Source: DASYML01 sp036399835
Lineage (GTDB): Bacteria > Acidobacteriota > Blastocatellia > Pyrinomonadales > Pyrinomonadaceae
Length of the DNA: 21,804 nucleotides
Reading direction: 5' to 3'
Assembly (NCBI GenBank): GCA_036399835.1
Contig: DASWMI010000211.1
Coordinates: 1-21,804, forward strand
The notes under the pieces are model-generated. The model was not told the DNA's origin. It was given only the letters and a program-made list of their open reading frames with translations, and searched no databases. Position 1 is the first letter of the stretch, and every line of letters starts with the position of its first letter. Of the stretch, positions 8,032 to 15,516 are shown piece after piece. Both the position numbers and the translations under genes were made by a program.

Positions 8032-8655
8032 ATGCCCCCAAGTAAACATCCGAGCGATGAGGAGCTGCTGAGGCTTATGCTGGCCGGAGACGAGAGCGCC
8101 TTCGTCTTGATTTATCGCAGGTGGCAGGGCGGAGTCTATCGCTTTGCGCTTCAGATGAGCGGGTCGGAGTCTGCTGCCGAGGATGTCACGCAAGAGGTCT
8201 TTATGGTGTTGATGAGAGAGGCAAATCGGTATGACCCGGAGCGTGGGTCGCTGGCGGCCTATCTCTACGGCATAGCGCGCAACTACGTCCTCAGACATCT
8301 ACACAAGGAACGCAACGCCGTCCAGCTCGCCGATGAAGAGGAGGACGAGAGCGCCTCAATCTTGCAGCGGCTGGTCTCTGCGGACGACCCGCTCGGCGAC
8401 CTGACGCGCAGCGAGACGATTGAGTCCGTGCGCATCGCAATCCTCGGGCTGCCAGCGCATTATCGAGAGGTAGTCGTCCTCTGCGAGCTGCACGAGATGA
8501 GTTATGCGGAGGCGGCTGAGACGCTCGGATGCGCCGTCGGGACAATTCGCTCGCGGTTGCATCGCGCACGCTCGCTCTTGTTCGACAAGCTGCGCGAGGT
8601 GAAGAACGCGGAATCCCCCACACGAAATATCAACTCTGCGAGGTGTTTCGCATGA
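8032..8655 (+). CDS. ECF-family RNA polymerase sigma factor
   Basis: A 207-residue sigma-70 family factor containing only regions 2 and 4. Region 2 (about 8-92) includes DEELLRLMLAGDESAF, AAEDVTQEVFMVLM and GSLAAYLYGIARNYVLRHL. An acidic linker (101-128, LADEEEDESAS) follows. Region 4 (about 129-190) has LPAHYREVVVLCELHEMSYAEAAETLG and the DNA-recognition helix VGTIRSRLHRARSLL. The start at 8032 is preferred because a purine-rich AGAAGAGAGA site precedes it; an in-frame ATG at 7996 has no ribosome site and may lie at or before the transcript start. The stop overlaps the anti-sigma ATG as ATGA (8652-8655), implying translational coupling, the usual arrangement for a sigma/anti-sigma pair. Confidence 0.93.
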   Translation: MPPSKHPSDEELLRLMLAGDESAFVLIYRRWQGGVYRFALQMSGSESAAEDVTQEVFMVLMREANRYDPERGSLAAYLYGIARNYVLRHLHKERNAVQLADEEEDESASILQRLVSADDPLGDLTRSETIESVRIAILGLPAHYREVVVLCELHEMSYAEAAETLGCAVGTIRSRLHRARSLLFDKLREVKNAESPTRNINSARCFA

Positions 8656-9512
8656 ACTGCCGGAAATTTGAAAAGATTGTTAACGAGCTGGCGCGCGAGC
8701 AACTGATGGACGCAGAGGCCAGAGAAGAGGGCCTCGCGCATATCGAAACCTGCCAGCGTTGCGCCGCGCGTCTTTCAGAAGAGCGTGCGCTGACGGCTGG
8801 CCTGCGCGCCCTCTCAGCCTCCGAAGCCGGCAAAGAAGCGCCCGCACACATAGAGACCGCCTTGCTCGCGGCTTTCCGTCAGGGGCAGGGCGCAGCCGTG
8901 AAGACTGCCGCGAACGCTAATGTCATCGCTCTTCCGCAGAGAAGCGCGCGCCGCTGGCTCTACTGGGCCGGTGCAGCCGCAGCCGCAGCCGCCGTCCTCT
9001 TTGTCTTCGCCTTAAATATCTCGCGCGTGCAGCCTGATAACCCGCAGGGAACTCTCGCCAGCAAAGCGACACAGCCCGCGCCTTCCGTTGTACAGCCATC
9101 GCCGGAGCGAGGTGCGAATCCTGGCTCGAACGCGCTTGAAGAGATCAAGGATGAGGATGAGCCGCGAGCGATTGAGCAGCACGATGAGCGGCCCGAATAC
9201 CACTATGCGTCCAACTCTACGCCCGTGCCTCTGCCGCGAGCTTCCGAGAGCGCGGGTCGCAGCTTGGATCCGAGACCCGTCGGGAATATCCCGGCCAAAG
9301 CCACGGACGCAGAGATTACAACAGACTTTATGCCGCTCGCCTATGATACGGGCGCGCTCGATAGCGGCCATGTCGTGCGCGTAGAGCTGCCGCGCTCGGC
9401 GCTCGTCTCGATGGGTCTGCCGATGAACATGGAGCGCGCCAACGAGCCTGTCAAGGCAGATGTCCTGATGGGCGACGACGGGGTGGCCCGCGCGATACGC
9501 TTCGTGCGCTGA
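8652..9512 (+). CDS. Membrane-anchored zinc-finger anti-sigma factor
   Basis: A 287-residue protein starting at the ATG that overlaps the sigma-factor stop by four bases. The cytoplasmic N-terminus carries a ZAS-type site: C3, then H30-x3-C34-x2-C37 (HIETCQRC). A single membrane helix lies at about 103-123, after RSARRWLYW and an alanine run. The outer part (124-287) is a proline-rich, charged low-complexity stretch followed by a folded C-terminal segment from about 215 that ends DVLMGDDGVARAIRFVR. That ending recurs, from memory, in anti-sigma factors of Acidobacteriota and may sense an envelope signal. Such proteins hold their cognate ECF factor until released by proteolysis or a conformational change. 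The secreted protein gene that follows is a plausible target or signal partner. Confidence 0.88.
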   Translation: MNCRKFEKIVNELAREQLMDAEAREEGLAHIETCQRCAARLSEERALTAGLRALSASEAGKEAPAHIETALLAAFRQGQGAAVKTAANANVIALPQRSARRWLYWAGAAAAAAAVLFVFALNISRVQPDNPQGTLASKATQPAPSVVQPSPERGANPGSNALEEIKDEDEPRAIEQHDERPEYHYASNSTPVPLPRASESAGRSLDPRPVGNIPAKATDAEITTDFMPLAYDTGALDSGHVVRVELPRSALVSMGLPMNMERANEPVKADVLMGDDGVARAIRFVR

Positions 9513-9603
9513 GCGCGCGAGCGCCAGAGGAGTTTCCGGTCAAGACGCCGCGACCGACATGAATTTGAGAGCTATGATTTACTTTGTTAAGGAGACGACA
9601 GTC

Positions 9604-10935
9604 ATGAGACTTCAACGAAAGCTAGCCGCGCGGCTGGCCTGCCTGCTACTGGTCCTGCTCTGTGGCACGAGCGCTCTGGCACAGCAGACGCAGACACCTG
9701 AAAAAGCACCGAAAGCCGAGGGCGGCACTGTGACGGTTGAGCGGAACACGGTTCTGGTCTCTAACCCGTCTACGCCGACACGCGCACAGCAGGAGGTCTG
9801 GACCACCACAGGAGCAACAGGCACGGGCGGCTCGACCTTTACCTTCGTCTCTTCCGAGATGAGCTTTGACTTGAAGGTCGTCAAGGGCGCGCCCTATTCG
9901 GCTGAAGCCGTGACCGAGACTGTGCAGTTGCTCGCCGACGGCAATCGCATCGTGCGTAAGAACTCCGCCAAAATCTACCGCGATAACGATGGACGCACGC
10001 GCCGTGAACAAATGCTGACGGCCATCGGTCCTTATGCGACCTCGGGCGACACGCCGCAGACCATCTTTATCAACGACCCTGTGACGGGCTTCAACTACAC
10101 ACTCGATACGCGCAACCGCTCCGCGCGCAAGTATTCCATGCCACGCTACATGGCTACCTGGCACGTGCCGCAGGGAGAAGTGACGAGGGCCGTGACGACC
10201 GTCTATCCGGCGATAGCCGTGGCCGCAGGCGTGCAGGGCAACGTCAAGGTCGTCGTGGACTTGAACGAAGCGGGCGAGGTCACAGCCGCGCGTGTCATCG
10301 AAGGCCATCCGCTGCTGCAATCTGCCGCGCTCGACGCCGCCAAGAAACTTCGTTTCAAGCCAATCGTGCGCGACGGCGTGGCGAGCAAATCACAGCTTGA
10401 TATTCTCTTTAAGTTTGCGCGTGTCGAAAATCCTTCGGTGACTGTCGTTTCAACCGGAGGCAGCGCGGGGACGGCGGCGGCTGTCGCGACAAACCGTGCT
10501 CTGGCGGAGTTGCAGGCGATGAGCGCCGTCACGCTGCCTCGCTCTTCGCAGACCGCGGCGGGCGTGCAGGCCCAGAAGCCCGTCACCGAATCGCTCGGCA
10601 AGCAGAACATAGAGGGCGTCGAAGCAGAGGGCACGCGCTCGACCGTGACGATTCCGGCGGGCCAGATAGGGAACGAACGCCCGATACAGATCATCAACGA
10701 GCGTTGGTATTCACCCGAATTGCAGACGGTCGTCCTGACCAAGCGTATAGACCCGCTCGTCGGCGAGACGACCTACCGGCTGACCAACATCAATCGCGCG
10801 GAGCCTGACCGCTCGCTCTTTGAAGTGCCAGCCGATTACAAGATTAAGGAAACCACGGGGAGCAACACGCTCCGCATGAGAACCAGAAAGACAGAGGAAG
10901 AGAAGGAGAAGGAGAAGGGGAAGCAGCAACAGTAA
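9604..10935 (+). CDS. Secreted protein with a TonB C-terminal domain inserted between two conserved halves
   Basis: A 443-residue protein. The start at 9604 has GGAG 9 nt upstream and opens a Sec signal peptide ending SALAQQ (about 1-28); an in-frame ATG at 9559 would add 15 residues and bury it. Residues 84-176 (EMSFDLKVVKGAPYSAE ... FINDPVTGFNYTLD) and 327-416 (ESLGKQNIEGVEAEGTR ... LFEVPADYKIK) look like the two parts of a conserved acidobacterial secreted protein of unknown function. Between them, about 200-272 match a TonB_C domain: YPAIAVAAGVQGNVKVVVDL, VIEGHPLLQSAALDAAKKLRFKP. The C-terminus is a Lys/Glu-rich tail. There is no transmembrane anchor besides the signal, so it is not a working TonB. 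It follows the anti-sigma factor by 91 bp and ends in a hairpin terminator. The function is unknown. Confidence 0.88.
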   Translation: MRLQRKLAARLACLLLVLLCGTSALAQQTQTPEKAPKAEGGTVTVERNTVLVSNPSTPTRAQQEVWTTTGATGTGGSTFTFVSSEMSFDLKVVKGAPYSAEAVTETVQLLADGNRIVRKNSAKIYRDNDGRTRREQMLTAIGPYATSGDTPQTIFINDPVTGFNYTLDTRNRSARKYSMPRYMATWHVPQGEVTRAVTTVYPAIAVAAGVQGNVKVVVDLNEAGEVTAARVIEGHPLLQSAALDAAKKLRFKPIVRDGVASKSQLDILFKFARVENPSVTVVSTGGSAGTAAAVATNRALAELQAMSAVTLPRSSQTAAGVQAQKPVTESLGKQNIEGVEAEGTRSTVTIPAGQIGNERPIQIINERWYSPELQTVVLTKRIDPLVGETTYRLTNINRAEPDRSLFEVPADYKIKETTGSNTLRMRTRKTEEEKEKEKGKQQQ

Positions 10936-10965
10936 CACGCTGAATCCGTATCTTGCGGTCAGCAG

Positions 10966-11001
10966 GAAGGGCTTTCGACCATAAGAGGTTGAAAGCCCTT
11001 C
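10966..11001 (+). terminator. Hairpin terminator after the secreted-protein gene
   Basis: GAAGGGCTTTCGACC (10966-10980), a six-base loop, then GGTTGAAAGCCCTTC (10987-11001): a 15-bp stem with one G-T pair, followed by TTGTTTAT. It closes the sigma / anti-sigma / secreted-protein unit and repeats the stem sequence of the tRNA-Pro terminator. A second small hairpin, CGGACC-ACGC-GGTCCG (11011-11026), lies between it and the convergent OsmC gene. Confidence 0.78.
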
Positions 11002-11074
11002 TTGTTTATCCGGACCACGCGGTCCGAGTTCGAGCGCGCGCGGGGCATGTAGACGAAGAATTTGTGAGGCTGGC

Positions 11075-11500
11075 TTAATCCTTCATCTCTGTAATCATGA
11101 TTTCGGAAGAGAGAGTCTTATGCACAGGGCACTTGTGCGCGATCTCTTGCAGCCGCGCGGATTGTTCTTCGGTTAGCTCGCCCTCTATGGTCATCCGGCG
11201 TTCGATGCGGTGAATAAATCTTTCCGTGCTCTGCTCGCATTCGGCGCAGTCTTTGGAGTGAACCCGGCCCTGTCGCAATTCGACCTGGACGCGTTCCAGC
11301 GGCCAGCCCTTGCGCCTCGCGTAAAGCGTGACGGTCATGGAGATGCAACCGCCGAGCGCCGCCAGCAGCAGGTCGTAAGGGTTAGGACCTGCGCCATCGC
11401 CGCCCAGACTCGCAGGCTCATCAATCAAAAAGCTCTGGCCGTCGCTGAGGCGCACTTCGTTCTGCAAATTTTCGGCGGAAGTAACTATCACATCGCTCAT
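11075..11500 (-). CDS. OsmC/Ohr-family peroxiredoxin-like protein
   Basis: A 141-residue protein of the OsmC family, cytoplasmic thiol peroxidases that reduce organic hydroperoxides. The two reactive cysteines are visible: C52 in LAALGGCISMTV and C124 in AHKCPVHKTL. The motif GGDGAGPNPYDLLLAALGGC is diagnostic. An additional pair in HSKDCAECEQ (C85, C88) is a feature of one OsmC branch rather than of classic Ohr. The start is ATG 11500, with GGGAGG 8 nt upstream; the open frame extends to a TTG at 11524 without comparable support. It is convergent with the secreted-protein gene and downstream of the M13 peptidase on the same strand, 100 bp away. Its own promoter was not identified. Confidence 0.93.
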   Translation of the reverse strand: MSDVIVTSAENLQNEVRLSDGQSFLIDEPASLGGDGAGPNPYDLLLAALGGCISMTVTLYARRKGWPLERVQVELRQGRVHSKDCAECEQSTERFIHRIERRMTIEGELTEEQSARLQEIAHKCPVHKTLSSEIMITEMKD

Positions 11501-11600
11501 CTTTATGGCCTCCCTTCGAGTCAAGGGTTGTGTGAAGTAAACTGCAAGAGACTGATAAAGGCCGTGCTCCTTTAACCGACTGGTCCACTTGAGGACGCGC

Positions 11601-13637
11601 CTACCAAATCTGGCAACGCTCTGCTGCGGCGCGCGCCATCGGGTCGCCCTGCTTGCACTGGAAGGCTGCGGCGAAGGCCGGGAAGTTCGAGAGCGAGGCG
11701 TTGACCCTGAACTTGGGCAGCGGGTGCGGGTCCGTCTGGACCATCAGGCGCGCGAACTCCGGGCGGACGTTGGTGGCCCAGGAATAGGCGTAGCCGAGAA
11801 AGAATCTCTGCTCCGGCGTAAAGCCGTTGATGACGGGCGGGCGCGGCTTGCCTTCGAGGAATTTCTGGAAAGCTGCGTAAGCGATGACCAGCCCGCCCAG
11901 GTCCGCGATGGATTCCCCGACGACGAGCTTGCCGTTCATCTTCAATCCCTTTTCAACCTCGAAGCTGTCAAACTGCTTGATGATACAGGCGGCGCGCTCC
12001 TGAAAGTTTTTGGCGTCGGCTTCGGTCCACCAGTCTTTGAGATTGCCTTCGGAGTTGAACCTACGGCCCTGGTCGTCAAACCCGTGCGTCATCTCGTGGC
12101 CGATGACCGCGCCCATCGCGCCGTAGTTGACCGCATCGTCGTAGGATGCGGAAAAGAATGGCGGCTGCATGATGCCCGCGGGAAAGACAATCTCGTTGAT
12201 GCGAGGGTTGTAGTAAGCATTGACGGTCGGGGGCGACATGACCCACTCGCTCTTATCCACGGGCCTGCCGACCTTGTTGAGATCGCGGCGGTTCTCAAAG
12301 ATGCTGGCCGCCATGCGATTGCCCAGGTATGAATGGCGGTCAATCTTGAGCGCGGAGTAGTCGCGCCACTTGTCTGGGTAGCCTATCTTCTTGATAAAGG
12401 TGTCGAGCTTGGCGATAGCCTGTTTGCGCGTCGCATCGCTCATCCACCCGAGCGTCGAAAGATCATCGCGCAGCGCCGCGACCAGATTCTGGACCATCAA
12501 GAGAGCGCGCCGCTTCGCTTCCGGTGGGAAAGCTTTTTTCACGTAGACCTCTCCGAGCGCCTCGCCCAGAGCATTATCCGTGGCTGCCACGCAACGCTTC
12601 CAGCGCGGAAGAATCTCCGTCGTGCCGGTCAGCACGCGCCCGTTGAAGTTGAAATCCTCTTCGACGAATTTCGATGAGAGCGCGGTCGCTGCGGCCCTCA
12701 AGAGATGCCAGCGCAGATATGTTTTCCAATCCGCGAGGGGAATGTCTTTGAGCTGCCGGTTGAGGCCCGCAAAAAACTGGGGCTGCCCGACGTTGATGTC
12801 TGTCTGCTGGCGTAGGCCGACCGCCGGCAGGTAATCGGACCAGTCGATGTTCGGATAAACAGACTGTAATTGCGCGGGCGTCCTGCGATTGTAGACCTTG
12901 TCCGGGTTGCGTCGCTCGACGCGCGGCATCCAGTTTTCGGCCAGCTTCGCTTCGAGCCTGATGACGGTCTGCGCCGCAGCTTCGGCAAGCGAAGGCTCGT
13001 CGCCCATCAACTCGAACATACGCGCGATGTGCTTCGCGTATTTGTCGCGTATCTCCCTGGATTTTTCATCGTCCTTAAAATAATACTCGCCCTCCGGCAG
13101 ACCCAACCCGCCCTGCCAGATTTCCACGATCACTTCGGCGCTGTTCTTCGCGTCCTGCTTCGAGCCGACGAGGAACAAAGCGGGGACTCCGGCCAGATGC
13201 AGATGGGCCAACTCCTGCGAGAGACCGCGCATATCCTTCAACTGCTCTACCCGCGCCAGCTCCTGCGCCAGTGGCTTTAAGCCTTCGGCCTCGATCTTCT
13301 CGGCGGCCATGCAACTGGCGTAAAAGTCTCCGACCTTCTGCTCGCTGCTGCCTCTCGGGGCGCGCCTATTTCTCGCCGCGGCTTCGAGTATCTGCCGCAG
13401 CGCCTCTCGATTCTGGTCCTCCAAAACTTCGCCGACGCCCCAGGTCGCAAAGGCTGCGGGGATGGGATGACGCGAGAGCCAGCCGCCGTTGGCGTACTGG
13501 TAAAAATCCTGGCAGGCGTCGGCGCTCTGGTCCAGGTTGGCCGTGAAGTCAATCCCGCCGAGAGCTTGCGCGAAGACGCTCGCGCCCAGAAAAAGCGCGA
13601 GCGGTGCGGCCAGCAGTGAGCTGTGGAATCTATTCAT
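11601..13637 (-). CDS. Secreted M13-family zinc metallopeptidase (neprilysin/PepO-like)
   Basis: A 678-residue M13 endopeptidase, full length for the bacterial family. A signal peptide covers about residues 1-23 (ending SVFAQA) with no lipobox, suggesting release to the periplasm. The M13_N domain fills the first ~430 residues. The substrate-binding NAYY is at 473-476. The catalytic HEMTH is at 514-518 (zinc ligands H514 and H518, E515 as base), and ESIAD at 575-579 supplies the third ligand E575 and D579, with neprilysin-like spacing. The protein ends in RCQIW, the usual M13 C-terminal CxxW. AAGGAG lies 8 nt before the ATG. It should cleave oligopeptides of limited length. Upstream it is divergent from sucC across 249 bp. 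Confidence 0.96.
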   Translation of the reverse strand: MNRFHSSLLAAPLALFLGASVFAQALGGIDFTANLDQSADACQDFYQYANGGWLSRHPIPAAFATWGVGEVLEDQNREALRQILEAAARNRRAPRGSSEQKVGDFYASCMAAEKIEAEGLKPLAQELARVEQLKDMRGLSQELAHLHLAGVPALFLVGSKQDAKNSAEVIVEIWQGGLGLPEGEYYFKDDEKSREIRDKYAKHIARMFELMGDEPSLAEAAAQTVIRLEAKLAENWMPRVERRNPDKVYNRRTPAQLQSVYPNIDWSDYLPAVGLRQQTDINVGQPQFFAGLNRQLKDIPLADWKTYLRWHLLRAAATALSSKFVEEDFNFNGRVLTGTTEILPRWKRCVAATDNALGEALGEVYVKKAFPPEAKRRALLMVQNLVAALRDDLSTLGWMSDATRKQAIAKLDTFIKKIGYPDKWRDYSALKIDRHSYLGNRMAASIFENRRDLNKVGRPVDKSEWVMSPPTVNAYYNPRINEIVFPAGIMQPPFFSASYDDAVNYGAMGAVIGHEMTHGFDDQGRRFNSEGNLKDWWTEADAKNFQERAACIIKQFDSFEVEKGLKMNGKLVVGESIADLGGLVIAYAAFQKFLEGKPRPPVINGFTPEQRFFLGYAYSWATNVRPEFARLMVQTDPHPLPKFRVNASLSNFPAFAAAFQCKQGDPMARAAAERCQIW

Positions 13638-13768
13638 CTGGTTGACTCCTTAAAAAGATGGTCGAGCAGGTCCGGCCTTGAGCTTTTGAAGATACGCAAC
13701 CGCCGCGAGCAGAGTTTCCCAGTCTAAGAGAATTGAGGCCGACTGTCATCAAGCATTTGCTTGTCGGC

Positions 13769-13798
13769 TTGCAGTCACGCGAGGCGTGCGGCTACACT
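13769..13798 (+). promoter_or_regulatory. Probable sucC promoter
   Basis: TTGCAG (13769-13774), an 18-nt spacer and TACACT (13793-13798). Transcription would start near 13805, leaving a leader of about 80 nt that contains the palindrome at 13833-13847. Immediately upstream is a small CAAGCA/TGCTTG inverted repeat (13752-13765). Confidence 0.5.
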
Positions 13799-13832
13799 TG
13801 CGGCCAAGTTCAAACAGGACAGTTCCGGATAG

Positions 13833-13847
13833 CGGAAAACTTTTCCG
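13833..13847. promoter_or_regulatory. Perfect palindrome in the sucC leader
   Basis: CGGAAAA-C-TTTTCCG is a 15-nt palindrome with a single central base, 39 nt before the sucC ATG. The symmetry and one-base centre suggest a dimeric protein site more than an RNA hairpin. A related GGGAACTTTTCCC lies upstream of the sigma-factor gene at 7963-7975. Confidence 0.35.
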
Positions 13848-13886
13848 GCGATTCATCTTCGCCCATCGAGCGAGAGGACCGAGCGC

Positions 13887-15047
13887 ATGAAGATTCATGA
13901 ATACCAGGGCAAGGATTTGTTAAAGAGATACGGCGTGCCCGTCCCGCGCGGGATCGTGGCGCGCTCGCCCGAAGAGGCTTATCACGCGGCCAAAGAGCTG
14001 GGCACGGCGGTCGTCGTCGTCAAGGCGCAGATACACGCTGGCGGGCGCGGCAAGGGCGGCGGCGTCAAGCTGGCAAAGAGCGCGGACGAAGCGCGCGAGA
14101 TGGCGCGCCAGATGCTCGGCATGAAGCTCGTCACGCATCAGACCGGACCGGAGGGCAGGGAAGTTCGCGTGCTGCTTATCGAAGAGGGCTTGCCGATTGA
14201 CAGGGAATTTTACCTCGGCATCGTGCTCGACCGGACGACGGGCCGCCCCGTCTTTATGGCATCCTCTGCGGGCGGGATGGACATCGAAGAGGTTGCGGCG
14301 CAGACGCCGGAAAAGATTCTCAAGGAAGAGATTGACCCGGCGGTCGGCTTTCGCTCCTTCCAGGCCCGGAAGCTGGCTTTCGGGCTGGGCCTGCCAGCGG
14401 ATTTGGTTAACCAGGCGGTCAAGTTTATGCAGTCGCTCTACACGGCCTATGAGCAGATGGACGCATCGCTCCTTGAGATTAATCCCTTTCTCTTGACGAA
14501 GGACAAGCGGCTCATCGCGCTCGATGCGAAGGTCAATTTCGACGACAACGCGATGTTTCGTCACAAGGATTTTCTGGACCTGCGCGATCTGCACGAAGAA
14601 GAGCCGCTGGAGATTGAAGCTTCCAAGTACGACCTCAACTACATCAAACTCGACGGCAACATCGCCTGTATGGTCAACGGCGCGGGGCTGGCGATGGCGA
14701 CGATGGACATCATCAAGCTGGCGGGTGGCGAGCCTGCCAACTTTCTCGATGTCGGCGGCGGTGCTTCGCAGGAGCGCGTCGAGGCCGCTTTCAGAATCCT
14801 GCTCGCGGACGAGCATGTGCGCGCCGTGCTGATTAATATCTTCGGCGGCATCGTGCGCTGCGACATGGTGGCGCGCGGCGTGGTCGGGGCGGCGAATAAT
14901 CTGGGCGTCAAGGTGCCCGTCGTCGTGCGGCTCGAAGGGACGAACGTCGAAGAGGGCCAGCGCGTGATTAGGGAATCGGGATTAAACTTTACGGTCGCCA
15001 GCGGGATGAAGGATGCCGCGGAAAAGGTCGTCTCGCTGGCCGGATAG
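13887..15047 (+). CDS. sucC: Succinate--CoA ligase, beta subunit
   Basis: A 386-residue beta subunit of succinyl-CoA synthetase, the TCA-cycle enzyme that couples succinyl-CoA cleavage to NTP synthesis. The N-terminal ATP-grasp domain shows MKIHEYQGKDLLKRYGVPVP, the nucleotide-binding K46 and GGRGKGGGV (52-60), and the metal-binding LLEINPF (195-201) with D213 in LDAKVNFDD. The C-terminal ligase-CoA domain carries NGAGLAMATMD, NFLDVGGGAS and NIFGGIVRCD. Length equals E. coli SucC (388). Whether ADP or GDP is preferred is not readable. The ATG has GAGAGGA about 8 nt upstream. Unusually, sucD is not next to it but 4.3 kb downstream. A small TonB_C gene follows after 49 bp. Confidence 0.97.
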   Translation: MKIHEYQGKDLLKRYGVPVPRGIVARSPEEAYHAAKELGTAVVVVKAQIHAGGRGKGGGVKLAKSADEAREMARQMLGMKLVTHQTGPEGREVRVLLIEEGLPIDREFYLGIVLDRTTGRPVFMASSAGGMDIEEVAAQTPEKILKEEIDPAVGFRSFQARKLAFGLGLPADLVNQAVKFMQSLYTAYEQMDASLLEINPFLLTKDKRLIALDAKVNFDDNAMFRHKDFLDLRDLHEEEPLEIEASKYDLNYIKLDGNIACMVNGAGLAMATMDIIKLAGGEPANFLDVGGGASQERVEAAFRILLADEHVRAVLINIFGGIVRCDMVARGVVGAANNLGVKVPVVVRLEGTNVEEGQRVIRESGLNFTVASGMKDAAEKVVSLAG

Positions 15048-15096
15048 ACGCGAGCGGAGTCTTCCTTGAGATTCCAGCAGAGGGAGGTATCGGAAG

Positions 15097-15483
15097 ATGA
15101 GAACGAGAAAGCCGGTCGCCAGCTTGTGTCTCATGCTGGTCCTGAATCTCGCGCTGGCGGCGCAGCCGGGAATCCTTGAGGGCCAGAAGACGGATACGGG
15201 AAACGGCGCGCAGAAAATCACGCGCCGTCTGGTCATCAAGGCCAAGCCGAAAGCCGAGTATACGGATGAGGCGAAAAAGAACAGGACGGAAGGCAAGGTC
15301 GTGCTGCGCGTGGTCTTTGGCGCTGACGGTCAAATCGGCGAGATAAAACCCGTACACGAATTGCCGTCTGGACTCACGGAGATGGCAATCGAAGCGGCCA
15401 GGCGCGTGAAGTTCGAGCCTGAGATGAGAGACGGCCAGCCTGTCTCGAAGACATTAAATCTGGTCTACATCTTTAGATTATAG
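15097..15483 (+). CDS. Small secreted TonB C-terminal-domain protein
   Basis: A 128-residue protein with GAGG 9 nt before the ATG. Residues 1-22 are a signal peptide or N-terminal anchor (MRTRKPVASL then a hydrophobic run to AAQ). After a short linker the rest is a TonB_C-type domain: KAEYTDEAKKNRTEGKVVLRV (52-72), FGADGQI (74-80), AIEAARRVKFEPEMRDGQPV (98-117) and a final strand LVYIFRL. It lacks the long Pro-rich spacer of true TonB proteins, so it probably cannot span the periplasm to energise receptors. Stand-alone TonB_C proteins are common in Acidobacteriota, with unknown roles. It is the middle gene of a probable sucC / TonB_C / MauE-like transcript (gaps 49 and 33 bp). Confidence 0.85.
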   Translation: MRTRKPVASLCLMLVLNLALAAQPGILEGQKTDTGNGAQKITRRLVIKAKPKAEYTDEAKKNRTEGKVVLRVVFGADGQIGEIKPVHELPSGLTEMAIEAARRVKFEPEMRDGQPVSKTLNLVYIFRL

Positions 15484-15516
15484 GGCGTCGGCAGGTCTCT
15501 CGAACGGGAGTGTCGC

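Noticed and set aside
9646..10320. 224-codon minus-strand frame opposite the secreted protein
   Set aside because: His/Arg-rich shadow translation with no ribosome site; the plus-strand gene has a signal peptide and a TonB_C domain.
7775..11001. tRNA-flanked integrative island with att repeats
   Set aside because: The repeats are hairpins downstream of the tRNA, not copies of its 3' end, and no integrase or mobility gene is present. Kept only as a question about the hairpins.
13920..14816. 298-codon open frame antisense to sucC
   Set aside because: sucC is certain on the other strand. The frame has no ribosome site and its translation shows no family motif; it is a by-product of high GC and codon bias.
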